The translations under genes and the position numbers were made by a program. Below, in pieces: positions 45,865 to 54,777 of a stretch of DNA of 64,000 nucleotides (its first letter is position 1; every line of letters starts with the position of its first letter). The notes beneath the pieces are model-generated. The model saw nothing but the letters and a program-made list of their open reading frames with translations, did no database searches and had not been told where the DNA came from. This DNA is from Lysobacterales bacterium (GTDB lineage Bacteria; Pseudomonadota; Gammaproteobacteria; Xanthomonadales; Xanthomonadaceae), in the NCBI GenBank assembly GCA_014946745.1, contig JADCRD010000002.1, positions 682,001 to 746,000 on the forward strand. The letters are read 5' to 3'.

Positions 45865-46122
45865 TGTGGAATCCCCGAAATGGTGGCCGTACAGGCGCTC
45901 CCGGCCCGTGCGGCGCTCGATCATGAGTGGCGCGCGTAGGCGTGCCGCCTGCGCCCCCGCGCAGGTCCGGTCGAAAGTAGCCGCACTGAACAAGTGCGGA
46001 CAAGTGCCCGCAGTCATGCTCGACGCAGGCGGCAGCCGCAACCCACAGGCTTGCACCTTGCCCCCGACTTGCCTCAAATGGCGGACCGCATCACCGCCGC
46101 CCACGCAGGGAACCGACCGTCC

Positions 46123-47010
46123 ATGAGCCGCAAGACCCGCAGCAAGCCCGCGCCCCGTCCCGCCCAGACTGCACCCGTGCGCAGCGCACCGGCGCCGCGT
46201 CGCCCGCGCGAGCTGGCGCTGATCGCGCTGTCCGCGCTGGGCCTGCTGATCACCGCCTACCTGAGTTGGGGTGCGCTGTTCGGCAGCCTGCCCGCGGGCT
46301 GCGCGGAGGGCTCCAGCTGCGCGGTGGTACAGGGCAGCGTCTGGTCGCGCTTCCTGGGCGTGCCGGTCTCGGTGTGGGGCTTCGTGACCTATCTCGTGCT
46401 GCTGTTCCTTGCGCTCTCGCGCGGCAAGCCCGCGGCGCGCTGGAAGCGCTTGTTCAGCGTCGCCCTGATCGGCCTCGTCATCAGCCTCTACCTCACCCTG
46501 GCGGGCCTGATCGGCCTGCAGGCGGTCTGCGTCTGGTGCCTGGCCTCACAAGCGGTGATCCTCGCGATCTTCGTGCTGGTGCTAGCTGAGCGCGAGCGCA
46601 GTGCGGTGAAGCCGGCCTGGGGCGCGTGGATCGGCCAGCACGCGATCGTGCTGGCGGCCGTGCTGGGCCTGATGCACGCCAGCGCGATGGGCTGGATCGG
46701 CCCGCGTGAGGATCCGCGCCTGGTGGCGCTGGCCCAGCATCTGGAGTCGACCGGGGCGAAGTTCTACGGCGCCTTCTGGTGTCCGGTCTGCCAGCAGCAG
46801 AAGGCGCGCTTCGGCGCCGCGCAGAAGTACCTGCCCTACGTCGAGTGCAGCCCCAACGGCCGCAGCGGACCGGTGGCTTTCGCCTGCGTCTCCGAGAACG
46901 TCACCAACTATCCGACCTGGATCATCCGCGGCCAGCGCTACAGCGAGGTGCTGGACACCGACACGCTTGCGCAGCGCTCGGGATTCCGCTGGCAGCCGCC
47001 GGCGGAGTGA
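46123..47010 (+). CDS. Vitamin K epoxide reductase-family protein with thioredoxin-like domain
   Basis: A 295-residue membrane protein with four or five helices. The VKOR core has the loop Cys pair in GCAEGSSCAVVQGS and the active-site CVWC. A C-terminal thioredoxin-like part follows with FWCPVCQQQK. In bacteria such fusions use quinone to reoxidise a Trx-like partner that makes disulfides, replacing DsbB/DsbA. A lysine/arginine/proline-rich tail precedes the first helix, fitting an inward N-terminus. The start at 46123 follows a long charged stretch without ribosome-site evidence further upstream. Confidence 0.9.
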   Translation: MSRKTRSKPAPRPAQTAPVRSAPAPRRPRELALIALSALGLLITAYLSWGALFGSLPAGCAEGSSCAVVQGSVWSRFLGVPVSVWGFVTYLVLLFLALSRGKPAARWKRLFSVALIGLVISLYLTLAGLIGLQAVCVWCLASQAVILAIFVLVLAERERSAVKPAWGAWIGQHAIVLAAVLGLMHASAMGWIGPREDPRLVALAQHLESTGAKFYGAFWCPVCQQQKARFGAAQKYLPYVECSPNGRSGPVAFACVSENVTNYPTWIIRGQRYSEVLDTDTLAQRSGFRWQPPAE

Positions 47011-47116
47011 GGGTTGGCGGCGGCTCGATGGCGCGCAGCAGCGTGAGGCGATCACGCGGGCTCGGCTACCCTCGGGGTGTGCGTCGCCCCGCCGCACCGT
47101 GATCCAGGACACCGCG

Positions 47117-47482
47117 ATGACCGCACTCAATGTTCTCGGCCAGCCGCTGCAGCCGTGCAGCACCGACCCTATGACCGGCTGGTTCCGCGACGGCTGCTGC
47201 CGCAGCGACCCCGATGACCGCGGCCTGCACGTCGTCTGCGCGGTGATGACCGAGCGCTTCCTGGCGTTCTCGAAGTCGCGCGGCAACGACCTGTCAACGC
47301 CGCGGCCGGACTACGATTTTCCGGGCCTGAAGCCCGGCGACCGCTGGTGCCTGTGCGCGATGCGCTGGATGGAAGCCTACGAGCACGGGCTGGCCCCGGA
47401 TGTGGTGCTGCAGTCGACCCATCTGAACGCCCTCGGCGTGGTGCCACTGGACGCTCTGCGCGCCTACGCGCACAGCGGCTGA
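47117..47482 (+). CDS. DUF2237 family protein
   Basis: A 121-residue cytoplasmic protein of the DUF2237 family: LNVLGQPLQPCSTDPMTGWFRDGCC, then VCAVMTERFLAFSKSRGNDLSTPRPDYDFPGLKPGDRWCLCAMRW. Several invariant Cys could bind metal. No biochemical role is established. It sits 7 bases before rsmC, so the two are probably co-transcribed. Confidence 0.85.
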   Translation: MTALNVLGQPLQPCSTDPMTGWFRDGCCRSDPDDRGLHVVCAVMTERFLAFSKSRGNDLSTPRPDYDFPGLKPGDRWCLCAMRWMEAYEHGLAPDVVLQSTHLNALGVVPLDALRAYAHSG

Positions 47483-47489
47483 GCGGCGC

Positions 47490-48563
47490 ATGGCCGAGTT
47501 GGACGCCGACCTGGCCGCACTGGGCTGGGCCCTGCGCACGCTGCCGGTCGCTTCGACGGTGACACCGCTGCACGCGCTGTGGATCGGCGCGCGGCCGGGC
47601 CTGAATCTGCCGCCAGACCTGCAGATTCTGGCCCTGCAGGACTTCACACCCTGGAGCGACGCGCTTTCGCGCGCGGGCTACCGCTGTCTTTCGCCGGCCG
47701 CAGGCGACGGCCTGCAGGCTTCTGTGCCTGTCGACCGCCAGAATCTCGTGCTGCTGAGCCCGGCGCGCCAGCGCGAAGCGGCGCGCGCCGAAGCCGCCCG
47801 CGCACTGGCGGCGCTGGCCGAGGACGGTCTGCTGCTGGCGAGCGTTGCCAACGACGCCGGGGCCAAGGCCTTCGAAGCCGATCTGCGCCTGCTCTGCCCG
47901 ACGCTTGAGGTGCACAGCAAGCACAAATGCCGCGTGCTGATCGCCCGCGCCGCGGGTCGCGACTGCGCGCAGATGGCCGCTTGGCGCGATCTCGACGCGG
48001 CGCGGCCGCTGCGCAGCGAAGGCCTCGTTTCGACCGCCCTGTTGGGCGCACCCGGACTGTTCGCGGTCGATCGCATCGACGCCGGCAGCGCGCTGCTGAT
48101 CGAGCACCTGCCGACGACGCTGGCGGGCGCGGTGGCCGATCTCGGCAGCGGGCTGGGCGTGCTGTCGGCGGCAGCGCTCGAACGCTGTCCCGGCATCACC
48201 TCGCTGGACCTGTTCGAGGCCAGCGCGCGCGCGGTCGCGCTGTCGCGCTACAACCTGCGCGCAGCGCGCGTGCCGGTGCAGGTGCACGGCTGCGACGTCA
48301 CCCGCGGCATCGAAGGGCGCTACGACGCAATCCTCTGCAACCCACCCTTCCACGAAGGCGGTCGCGGCCTGCCGGCGATCGGCCAGGCCTTCCTGCACGC
48401 CGCCGCCGATGCGCTCAACGCGGACGGCGAGGCCTGGGTCGTCGCCAACGCCCACCTGCCCTACGAGGCGGTGCTGGCGCAGCGTTTCGTCCGCATCGAC
48501 GGCATCGCCAGCGCGCGTGGCTTCAAGCTGCTGCGTGCCCGCGGCCCACGCCCGCGCCCCTGA
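47490..48563 (+). CDS. rsmC: 16S rRNA (guanine-N2)-methyltransferase, RsmC-like
   Basis: A 357-residue methyltransferase with the RsmC layout. A degenerate N-terminal methyltransferase-like half is followed by a catalytic half from about 190: SAM motif VADLGSGLGVLSAAAL, acidic end LDLFEASARAVAL, and catalytic NPPFHEG typical of guanine-N2 enzymes. RsmC methylates G1207 of 16S rRNA; RlmG is a close alternative but its start and length fit less well. Confidence 0.88.
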   Translation: MAELDADLAALGWALRTLPVASTVTPLHALWIGARPGLNLPPDLQILALQDFTPWSDALSRAGYRCLSPAAGDGLQASVPVDRQNLVLLSPARQREAARAEAARALAALAEDGLLLASVANDAGAKAFEADLRLLCPTLEVHSKHKCRVLIARAAGRDCAQMAAWRDLDAARPLRSEGLVSTALLGAPGLFAVDRIDAGSALLIEHLPTTLAGAVADLGSGLGVLSAAALERCPGITSLDLFEASARAVALSRYNLRAARVPVQVHGCDVTRGIEGRYDAILCNPPFHEGGRGLPAIGQAFLHAAADALNADGEAWVVANAHLPYEAVLAQRFVRIDGIASARGFKLLRARGPRPRP

Positions 48564-48602
48564 GAATCAGGCGCCTGCGATCAGACGGCTGAGCAGGACA
48601 GC

Positions 48603-48845
48603 GCGGCCGGTGCGCGCACGTCGGCGGGCTTTGTGGTGTCGCCAATGATGATGTATGCCGGCATCATCCTCGCCTTCATGCGCCGCGACCGACCTGAGCT
48701 CAGCCTCGGCGAGATGCTGCCGATGATGGTGCCCTGCTCGCTGGCCTTCCTGCTGGTCGGCTCCTTCGTGTTCGGCATCCCGCTGGGCATCCGAGCGGAT
48801 CCGCTGCGCAGCAAACCCGCACGACCATGGATATTCGGGCCATGA
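48603..48845 (+). pseudogene. C-terminal fragment of an AbgT-type transporter
   Basis: The frame reads VVSPMMMYAGIILAFMRRDRPELSLGEMLPMMVPCSLAFLLVGSF, matching the last two helices of p-aminobenzoyl-glutamate (AbgT family) transporters. The preceding ten helices are missing. It has no start with a ribosome-binding site. It overlaps the start region of the next gene. A gene remnant. Confidence 0.65.
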
Positions 48846-49195
48846 ACGAAACCGCGCTCCGCAGGTTCTGCGCCGATTGGCCGGGCGTCGTCGCCGAAGT
48901 GAAGTGGCAGGACCAGCTGGTGTTCTCGGTCGGCGGCAAGATGTTCGCCGTGTTCTGCCTGCGCGGCGCGCAGGCCGGCCATCTCAGTTTCCGGGTCGGC
49001 CCCGAGCGCTTCCTCGAGTTCACCGATCGCCCCGGACTGCGGCCGGCGCCCTATCTGGCGCGGGCGCACTGGGTGCAGCGCACGCAACCCGAGGCGCTCG
49101 CTATGGGCGAGCTGAAAGGTCTGCTGCGCGGCTCCTACAACTCCGCGGTGTCAAGGCTCACGCGCGCGCAGCGCAGCGGCCTGGCGCAGGGCTGA
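48827..49195 (+). CDS. MmcQ/YjbR family protein
   Basis: A small (122-residue) YjbR-fold protein: LRRFCADWPGVVAEVKWQDQLVFSVGGKMFAVFCL is the family core, followed by RPGLRPAPYLARAHWVQ. YjbR proteins resemble DNA-binding folds but have no proven role. Two in-frame ATGs (48827 and 48842) are possible and neither has a clear ribosome-binding site; the later one fits the family N-terminus slightly better. Confidence 0.85.
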   Translation: MDIRAMNETALRRFCADWPGVVAEVKWQDQLVFSVGGKMFAVFCLRGAQAGHLSFRVGPERFLEFTDRPGLRPAPYLARAHWVQRTQPEALAMGELKGLLRGSYNSAVSRLTRAQRSGLAQG

Positions 49196-49263
49196 AGCGC
49201 GCTACGGGGCTTTCGATCGGAGCGTGTCGATCCCGATTCCGGCGAACTGTCCTGGCGGCTGGG

Positions 49264-49815
49264 CTAGAAGTTCAGCACACCCACCACACGACCGACCAGC
49301 GCGTCCCGGCGGATCGGCCCCAGCTGGCGGCTGTCCATGGAGTTGGCGCGGTTGTCGCCCATCATCCAGAACTCGTCGTCAGTCAGCTGGCGCTCAATGG
49401 TCTGATGGTCGAGCGGGCCATCGGTGAGCAGAATCCGGTAGCGCTCTCCGCCCAGGCGCTCGAAGTGCTCAGAGGTCTTGTCGTCGGCACTGTCCAGCTG
49501 CACACCGTTCAAGCGCACCCGGCCCCGAGCGACTTCGAGGCGGTCACCGGGAACGCCGATGACCCGCTTCAGCCACATGCCGTCGCGCCCGGAGTCGAAC
49601 AGCCACAGCTCACCCGGCTTCGGCGCCAGTGCCGGTTTCTTCAGTGCCGGCCAGAGCTCGGCCAGCCATGCACGCGTCCGCGGACGAACATCCGCGAACA
49701 GCAGGCTGCCGGACTGGACGGCAGGAGCCATCGCCACCGAGGGCACGCGAAGCACATCGAGCACCAGCACGCGGACACCGGCCCAGGCCACCACCGCGAA
49801 CACCAGAGCGGTCAC
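49264..49815 (-). CDS. Signal peptidase I (S26) catalytic part
   Basis: A 183-residue serine protease of the signal peptidase I family. Catalytic Ser26 lies in VPSVAMAP and Lys83 in WLKRVIGVPGD; MMGDNRANSMDSR is the usual box E. One membrane helix precedes the Ser. The GTG start at 49815 is in the same frame as the 81-codon frame upstream; only a TGA at 49843-49845 separates them. Many relatives in this group carry an N-terminal multi-helix region, so this looks like a longer gene cut by a stop, with the catalytic part possibly still made by re-initiation. Confidence 0.8.
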   Translation of the reverse strand: MTALVFAVVAWAGVRVLVLDVLRVPSVAMAPAVQSGSLLFADVRPRTRAWLAELWPALKKPALAPKPGELWLFDSGRDGMWLKRVIGVPGDRLEVARGRVRLNGVQLDSADDKTSEHFERLGGERYRILLTDGPLDHQTIERQLTDDEFWMMGDNRANSMDSRQLGPIRRDALVGRVVGVLNF

Positions 49816-49842
49816 CAGCAGGTTGCCGGCCCGGTTGCGCGG

Positions 49843-50088
49843 TCAGTCGCCCGCCAACCGGGCTCGGCTTGCGAGCAGAGCCGAGCCGAGGCCGCCGGCG
49901 ATCGACAGAGCGATCAGCGCGGGCAGCCCCACGTTCGGCCACAGCAACGCCAGCAGCCCGACCACCAGGAGCAGGGGCAGGCAGAGATAGCCGAGCACGT
50001 TGGCTCCCACGTACTGCAGGCCAAGTGGTGGAAGCGCAAGTCCCAACAGCAGGGCTGGCAGGGGACGCGGGCAGGCGGCGGCGGTCAT
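49843..50088 (-). CDS. Small membrane protein, likely N-terminal part of the split signal peptidase
   Basis: An 81-residue hydrophobic protein: LPALLLGLALPPLGLQYVG, LGYLCLPLLLVVGLLALLWP and LPALIALSIAGGLGSALLA form three helices. It ends at a TGA, after which the same frame runs RNRAGNLLVTALVFAVV straight into the signal peptidase. It resembles the leader region of the longer signal-peptidase-like proteins. It may be a real small gene or the front of a nonsense-mutated gene. Confidence 0.6.
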   Translation of the reverse strand: MTAAACPRPLPALLLGLALPPLGLQYVGANVLGYLCLPLLLVVGLLALLWPNVGLPALIALSIAGGLGSALLASRARLAGD

Positions 50089-50313
50089 GGTGATACAGAG
50101 GTCGTGGGCGCAGCACGCGCGGCGCCGACACCTTGATGCAGGTGAGCGACCCGCTGCAAGAGGCCACCCAGCAGTCCAAGTCCTCGCAGGCCACAGCACG
50201 CGCGGGAAAGCCGAGCCCGGATGCCGGGCCGGCGCAACGCCTTGAGTGGGACCAGCGTCCGACCCGCTCAAGCCCGAAGCTGTGTTCGAGTTCGACTGCG
50301 AACCCTTCCACTG

Positions 50314-51060
50314 TCAGCGCGTCAGCGCCGCCAATGATGCGCTCAGTTCCGCCGGGCTCTGGTAGCCGCTGGTGCTGCCATCCACACGTACGATCGTGGG
50401 TGTGTTTCGGATGCCAAGGCGCGCCGCCAGCGCCTTGCCGGCGTCGTAGCCGGAGTCGCACATGGGCCCTTCGATGCGCTCGCCGGCCGTGGCGCGGGTG
50501 AAGGCATCCTGGCGGTCCGCCGCGCAGTGCACGCGCGCGCCGGCGAGATCGCCCTCCGAGCCCTCGCCGCGCATCGGAATGAGCACGTAGTCGATGCTGA
50601 TGCCCGCCGCGCGATAGGCCTCGATGTCGGCGTGGAAGCGCTTGCAGTAGCCACACTCGAGCGCAGTGAATACGGTCACCCGGTGGCGCTCCTCGACGGC
50701 CGGAAAGGCGATGGCCTGCGTCGGGTCCAGCGTCTGCAGAACCTCACTGCGGTTGTGCTGACGTCGACGCTCGCTCAAGTCGACACGCTCGATCGTGTCG
50801 ATCAGGTTGCCTTGCAGCAGATGGCGTCCGTCGGCGCTCAGATAGAGCAGCTGGCCGGCGGCTTCGACTTCGATCAGGCCCGGCATCGGCGCCGGCCGTA
50901 CCGCATCAATGGCCAGATTCGGCGCGATGCGGGCAAGCGTGGCTTCAGCGGTGGCGCGCAAGCTTGCGTCGGCTTCGACTTCGGCAGCGGCCACCGGACC
51001 GCAGCAGACCAGCGCGATCAGGGCGAGAACCCCGCGGATGTGGCAACGACTGTGCTTCAT
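50314..51060 (-). CDS. Periplasmic DsbC-type disulfide isomerase
   Basis: A 248-residue exported thioredoxin-fold protein. The signal peptide ends around CCGPVAAAEVEA. An N-terminal dimerisation domain follows (IEVEAAGQLLYLSADGRHLLQGNLIDT), then the catalytic domain with FTALECGYCKRFH and a second Cys pair (VHCAAD, PMCDSGY). DsbC reshuffles wrong disulfides and is kept reduced by DsbD. GGGAGAG precedes the ATG at 51060. Relevant to the disulfide system together with the VKOR-type protein at 46123. Confidence 0.88.
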   Translation of the reverse strand: MKHSRCHIRGVLALIALVCCGPVAAAEVEADASLRATAEATLARIAPNLAIDAVRPAPMPGLIEVEAAGQLLYLSADGRHLLQGNLIDTIERVDLSERRRQHNRSEVLQTLDPTQAIAFPAVEERHRVTVFTALECGYCKRFHADIEAYRAAGISIDYVLIPMRGEGSEGDLAGARVHCAADRQDAFTRATAGERIEGPMCDSGYDAGKALAARLGIRNTPTIVRVDGSTSGYQSPAELSASLAALTR

Positions 51061-51136
51061 GAGATCTCTCCCGATCGCCAAGCTGGCGGCGCTGCGACCG
51101 CCGGGCATGACGGGAAGTTCACGCGTGCCCTGAGCG

Positions 51137-52042
51137 TCATGCCTCCGCGAACAGTCGGCTGCGCGCGGACTCCAGCACGGCCTGCACGCCGGGGTGGCCG
51201 TCGCGGCGCGAGCCCGCCAGCGCGTAGAAGCGCTCGCGAACGTCTTCGGCGCGGCCCAGCTCGACCAGGTTCTGGCGCGCGCACAGTTCAGAGGCCACCA
51301 CCGCGGGCACCACGAACACGCCTGCACCGCCCGCCCCGAAGGCTTTCATCAGCGCGCTGTCCTCGAACTCGGCGACGATGCGCGGGCGCAGTTTGTGCTG
51401 GTCCAGCCAGCGCTGCAGCGCTGCACGCACGCGGCTGTCGGCGCCGGGCAGCAGGAACGGCGCCCCCTGCAGGCTGCGCGGGAACTCCTGGGCCAGGCGC
51501 TTGGCCAGCGCAGGCGCAGCCAGGAAGGCGGTACCGCATTCGCCCAGCAGGCTCGAATGCACCTTGACCTCGGCCTCGCCGGTGGGCGGACGATCGCTCA
51601 GCACCAGATCCAGTCGATGCAATGCCAGTTCGGCGAGCAGCCGCGGCAGGCTGTCCTCGCGACAGTGCAGGCGCGGCGCCGGATCCAGCGCCAGTGCAGG
51701 CGACAGCAGCTCGTAGGCCAGCGACTTCGGCACCACCTCGGCCACGCCCACGCGCAGCGGCCGCACGCGCGCCTTGCGCGCCTCGGACACGGCCTCCTGC
51801 AGCGCATCGCCAAGCTCGAAGATCTCATCGGCGTAGGCGCGCACCATGCGCCCGGTCTCGGTGAGCTCAAGCCGTCGGCCAACGCGCTGGAACAGCGCGG
51901 TGCCGAGGCTCAGTTCCAGCGCGGCGATCTGACCGCTCAGGGTCTGCGGGGCGAGATCGAGCTGCTCGGCCGCAGCGCGCACGCTGCCAGCACGGGCGAC
52001 GGTCCAGAACTGCTGCAGCTGACGGTAATTGAGGCGCTCCAT
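51137..52042 (-). CDS. LysR-family regulator, NhaR-like
   Basis: A 301-residue LysR-type regulator. The N-terminal winged helix MERLNYRQLQQFWTVARAGSVRAAAEQLDLAPQTLSGQIAALE is close to NhaR, the Na+-responsive activator of nhaA in E. coli. The effector domain follows (RVGVAEVVPKSLAYELL). No sodium/proton antiporter gene is adjacent, so the target may lie elsewhere. It is divergent from the HPF-like gene (116 bases between). Confidence 0.85.
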   Translation of the reverse strand: MERLNYRQLQQFWTVARAGSVRAAAEQLDLAPQTLSGQIAALELSLGTALFQRVGRRLELTETGRMVRAYADEIFELGDALQEAVSEARKARVRPLRVGVAEVVPKSLAYELLSPALALDPAPRLHCREDSLPRLLAELALHRLDLVLSDRPPTGEAEVKVHSSLLGECGTAFLAAPALAKRLAQEFPRSLQGAPFLLPGADSRVRAALQRWLDQHKLRPRIVAEFEDSALMKAFGAGGAGVFVVPAVVASELCARQNLVELGRAEDVRERFYALAGSRRDGHPGVQAVLESARSRLFAEA

Positions 52043-52157
52043 GGGCTTCTGCTCATTCCTGACAATGGCAAAGACAATACCTGCTTTTTTCGAGGTGTTG
52101 GCGGCCGTATTCCTGAGCCGGGGCAGACAGCCCCCATCCGCCCCCCAGGAGGCCACC

Positions 52158-52532
52158 ATGCAAATCGATACCCACACCCACGGCTTTGAACTGACCCAGG
52201 GCCTGAACGAGCACCTGCGTCGACGACTGCGCTTCGCACTCGGCCGCATCGGCGCCGGCGTGCAGCGCGTGGTGGTGCGCCTGTCCGACATCAACGCCGA
52301 CCGCGGCGGCGTCGACAAGCGCTGCCGCCTGCAGCTGCAGCTGCCGGGCCGGCCCGACGTGGTGGTCGAGGACACCCGCAGCGATCTTTACGCGGCGATT
52401 GCCGCCGCCGTCGAACGCGCCGCACGCGCGCTGGGGCGACGCAGCGGCCGGCTGCGCCAGCTGATGCGCCGCACCCGCACCGAGCTGCCCGCGCGCTTCA
52501 GTCGGTGGCCCAGCGAGGGCAGTCACCCATGA
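52158..52532 (+). CDS. HPF/RaiA-like ribosome-associated protein
   Basis: A 124-residue protein with the short HPF fold: MQIDTHTHGFELTQGLNEHLRRRLRFALGR, RVVVRLSDINADRGGVDKRCRLQL, VVVEDTRSDLYAAIAAAVERAARAL. Family members bind the ribosome and cause hibernation; the C-terminal Arg-rich tail fits RNA binding. AGGAGG lies 6 bases before the ATG, a strong site. Its stop overlaps the next gene (ATGA). Confidence 0.85.
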   Translation: MQIDTHTHGFELTQGLNEHLRRRLRFALGRIGAGVQRVVVRLSDINADRGGVDKRCRLQLQLPGRPDVVVEDTRSDLYAAIAAAVERAARALGRRSGRLRQLMRRTRTELPARFSRWPSEGSHP

Positions 52533-53353
52533 ATGCGAACCTGTCGCTGCGGCGCTTGCCGCGCTGGGTCTGGGTGGTCGGCGGCCTTGCCCTGATCGGT
52601 CTGCCGCTGCTGGCGCTGGCGCTGGGCGCCGCCGCCCTGTTTGGGCTATGGCAGTGGGGCTCGGCGGCGGTGGAGAGCGGCCGCACCGAACTGGCCGAGC
52701 GCGTGCCCGCGCTGGCCGCGCCGCTGGAATCGCTGGGCGCGGCCTCGCTCGATGAGGCCACGCAGAAAGCACGCGCGCTGACCGAAGAGGCCAAGGCACG
52801 CCTCGCCGAAGGCCAGGCGGCGCTGGCGGTCGATCCGGGGCAGGTCGTCGAAGCCCTGGCCCCCGAGGCCGCGGCGCGCGCTGCCGAGCTGCAGGCCCAG
52901 GCCGAGGCCTTGAAGGCGAACCTGCCGAACCTGACCCAGCCCTTGGACGGGCTCGCAGCGGAGGCCAGCGAGGCCCTGCGCGCGCCCTTGCAACAAGGAG
53001 GTGCGGCGCTGGCGGCAGCCACTGCGGCGCTGGCAGCCCTGCAGCTGCCGAGCAGCGACGTCGGCGGCAGCGACCCCGCCGACGTCCCGCGCCTGCCTGG
53101 CTTCGTTCGCGTCGCCTTCGAGCAGGGCGAAGGCGAAGCCCGCGTCGCCTACGCCGGCCCGGCGCCGCTGCGCGAAGTCGTCGACTTCTACCGCCGCGAG
53201 CTGGGCGAAGACGGCTGGCAGGTCGAGGCCCTGGAGTCCAGCGTGGCCGCCGAACGCCTGCGCTTCGCGCGCGAGGGCCGGGTGCTGGAGCTGGTGGTCA
53301 GCGCGGACGGCCCGCGCCGCAGCCGCCTGCAGTGGCAGCCGGCACAGGCATGA
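52529..53353 (+). CDS. Membrane-anchored hypothetical protein
   Basis: A 274-residue protein. One N-terminal helix (WVWVVGGLALIGLPLLALALGAAALF) is followed by a long Ala/Glu-rich coiled coil (residues 50-185) and a C-terminal beta domain (GFVRVAFEQGEGEARVAYAG, LREVVDFYRRELGEDGWQVE). The start overlaps the HPF-like stop, so the two genes are translationally coupled. No family recognised. Confidence 0.75.
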   Translation: MNANLSLRRLPRWVWVVGGLALIGLPLLALALGAAALFGLWQWGSAAVESGRTELAERVPALAAPLESLGAASLDEATQKARALTEEAKARLAEGQAALAVDPGQVVEALAPEAAARAAELQAQAEALKANLPNLTQPLDGLAAEASEALRAPLQQGGAALAAATAALAALQLPSSDVGGSDPADVPRLPGFVRVAFEQGEGEARVAYAGPAPLREVVDFYRRELGEDGWQVEALESSVAAERLRFAREGRVLELVVSADGPRRSRLQWQPAQA

Positions 53354-53423
53354 CTTCCCGCCAGCGCATCGCGCGTCGAGCCGGCGCAGGCTGCACTCTC
53401 CGCCGCTGTCGAGGAGTGCCGCC

Positions 53424-54572
53424 ATGCCGATCCGCCGTCGCGATGTGCTGAAGCTGGGGGCGCTGGCCGGCGCCACCGGCCTCGCCCCCGCCTTCAGCAG
53501 CGCCGCTGCACCTGCGGTCACCCGGGCCGCCAAACCGCTGAACATCCTGATCCTCGGCGGCACCGGCTTCACCGGCCCGCACCAGGTGCGCTATGCGCTG
53601 GCGCGCGGCCACCGCATCACCCTGTTCAATCGCGGCCGGCGTCCGCAGGATTGGCCGGCCGAGGTCGAAGAGCTGGTCGGCGACCGCGAGACCGGCGACG
53701 TCGAGGCGCTCAAGGGTCGACGCTGGGACGTCTGCATCGACAATCCGACCAGCGTGCCGCACTGGGTGCGCGATGTCGGCCAGGTGCTACAGGGCCAGGT
53801 CGACCACTACCTGTTCATCTCGACGCTGTCGGTGTACAGCGACAGCGCCACCCCGGGCCAGGACGAAGACGCCGCGCGCGCGGTCTACACCGGCCCCGAC
53901 ATCCTGGCCGAGACGCGCGCCAGCCTGATCGCCAACATGGCCCTGTACGGGCCGATGAAGGCGGCCTGCGAGGACGAGGCGCTGAAGTGGTTCCCCGACA
54001 TCACCACCCTGATCCGGCCCGGCCTGATCGTCGGTCCTGGCGATGAGACCGACCGCTTCAGCTACTGGCCGCTGCGCGTGCGCCGCGGCGGCGACATCCT
54101 CGCCCCGGGCGATGGCCGCGACCCGGTGCAGTTCATCGATGCACGCGATCTCGCCGAGTGGACCGTCCGCATGGCCGAGCAGCGCGCGTTCGGCGCCTTC
54201 AACGCCATGGGCCCGGCCTACACCATGGGCATGGACCAGCTGCTCTACGGCATCCAGGCGGTGACCGGCACGGCAGCGAACTTCCACTGGGCGTCGGCCG
54301 AGTTCCTGGCCGAACAGCAGGTCAGCCCCTGGGGCGACATGCCGGTGTGGGTGCCCGGCCAGGGCGAGAGCGCGGGCTTCTCGCGCCATCGCAATGATCG
54401 GGCGCTCGCCAAGGGCCTGAGCTTCCGGCCGCTGGCCGAGACCGTGGCGGCCACGCTCGCCTGGTTCGATGCCCAGCCCGAGGAGCGCCGCGCGACGCTG
54501 CGCGCCGGCATCAAGCCCGAGCGCGAGGCGGAAGTGCTGGCGGCGTGGAAGGGAAGGGTGCAGGCGGGTTGA
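53424..54572 (+). CDS. NAD-dependent epimerase/dehydratase-family protein with Tat signal
   Basis: A 382-residue short-chain-dehydrogenase-like protein. The Tat signal MPIRRRDVLKLGALAGATGLAPAFSSAAA (twin Arg) implies export after folding with cofactor. The Rossmann motif ILILGGTGFTGPHQVRYAL follows, then YLFISTLSVYSD and MALYGPMKAACED (active-site Tyr and Lys as Y-x3-K). GAGGAG precedes the ATG. Function unknown; an exported NAD-dependent enzyme is uncommon. Confidence 0.85.
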   Translation: MPIRRRDVLKLGALAGATGLAPAFSSAAAPAVTRAAKPLNILILGGTGFTGPHQVRYALARGHRITLFNRGRRPQDWPAEVEELVGDRETGDVEALKGRRWDVCIDNPTSVPHWVRDVGQVLQGQVDHYLFISTLSVYSDSATPGQDEDAARAVYTGPDILAETRASLIANMALYGPMKAACEDEALKWFPDITTLIRPGLIVGPGDETDRFSYWPLRVRRGGDILAPGDGRDPVQFIDARDLAEWTVRMAEQRAFGAFNAMGPAYTMGMDQLLYGIQAVTGTAANFHWASAEFLAEQQVSPWGDMPVWVPGQGESAGFSRHRNDRALAKGLSFRPLAETVAATLAWFDAQPEERRATLRAGIKPEREAEVLAAWKGRVQAG

Positions 54573-54584
54573 TCGCGCGCCTGC

Positions 54585-54670
54585 GGTGGGTCGAGACCCA
54601 CCCTAGGGCCTGTGGGCGATCGATGATCCCCCCGATCCTCCGGCGGGCATAGGGTGGGTCTCGACCCACC
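54585..54670. repeat. 20-bp perfect inverted repeat
   Basis: Arms ggtgggtcgagacccaccct (54585-54604) and agggtgggtctcgacccacc (54651-54670); each arm is itself a palindrome. It lies directly after the epimerase gene and may terminate it. Confidence 0.75.
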
Positions 54671-54777
54671 GCCCCTCGACCTGTGGCGCTCGCCGCCGCA
54701 CACCGCAGCCCTCATGTGGATTTGCACCACCGCCATGCAGACCGGATCATCGCGCCCCCATCGACTGTGGATGTCCC

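Noticed and set aside
42850-45939. 1029-codon open frame on the plus strand
   Set aside because: Antisense to the BNR propeller gene, low complexity, no ribosome-binding site or motif.
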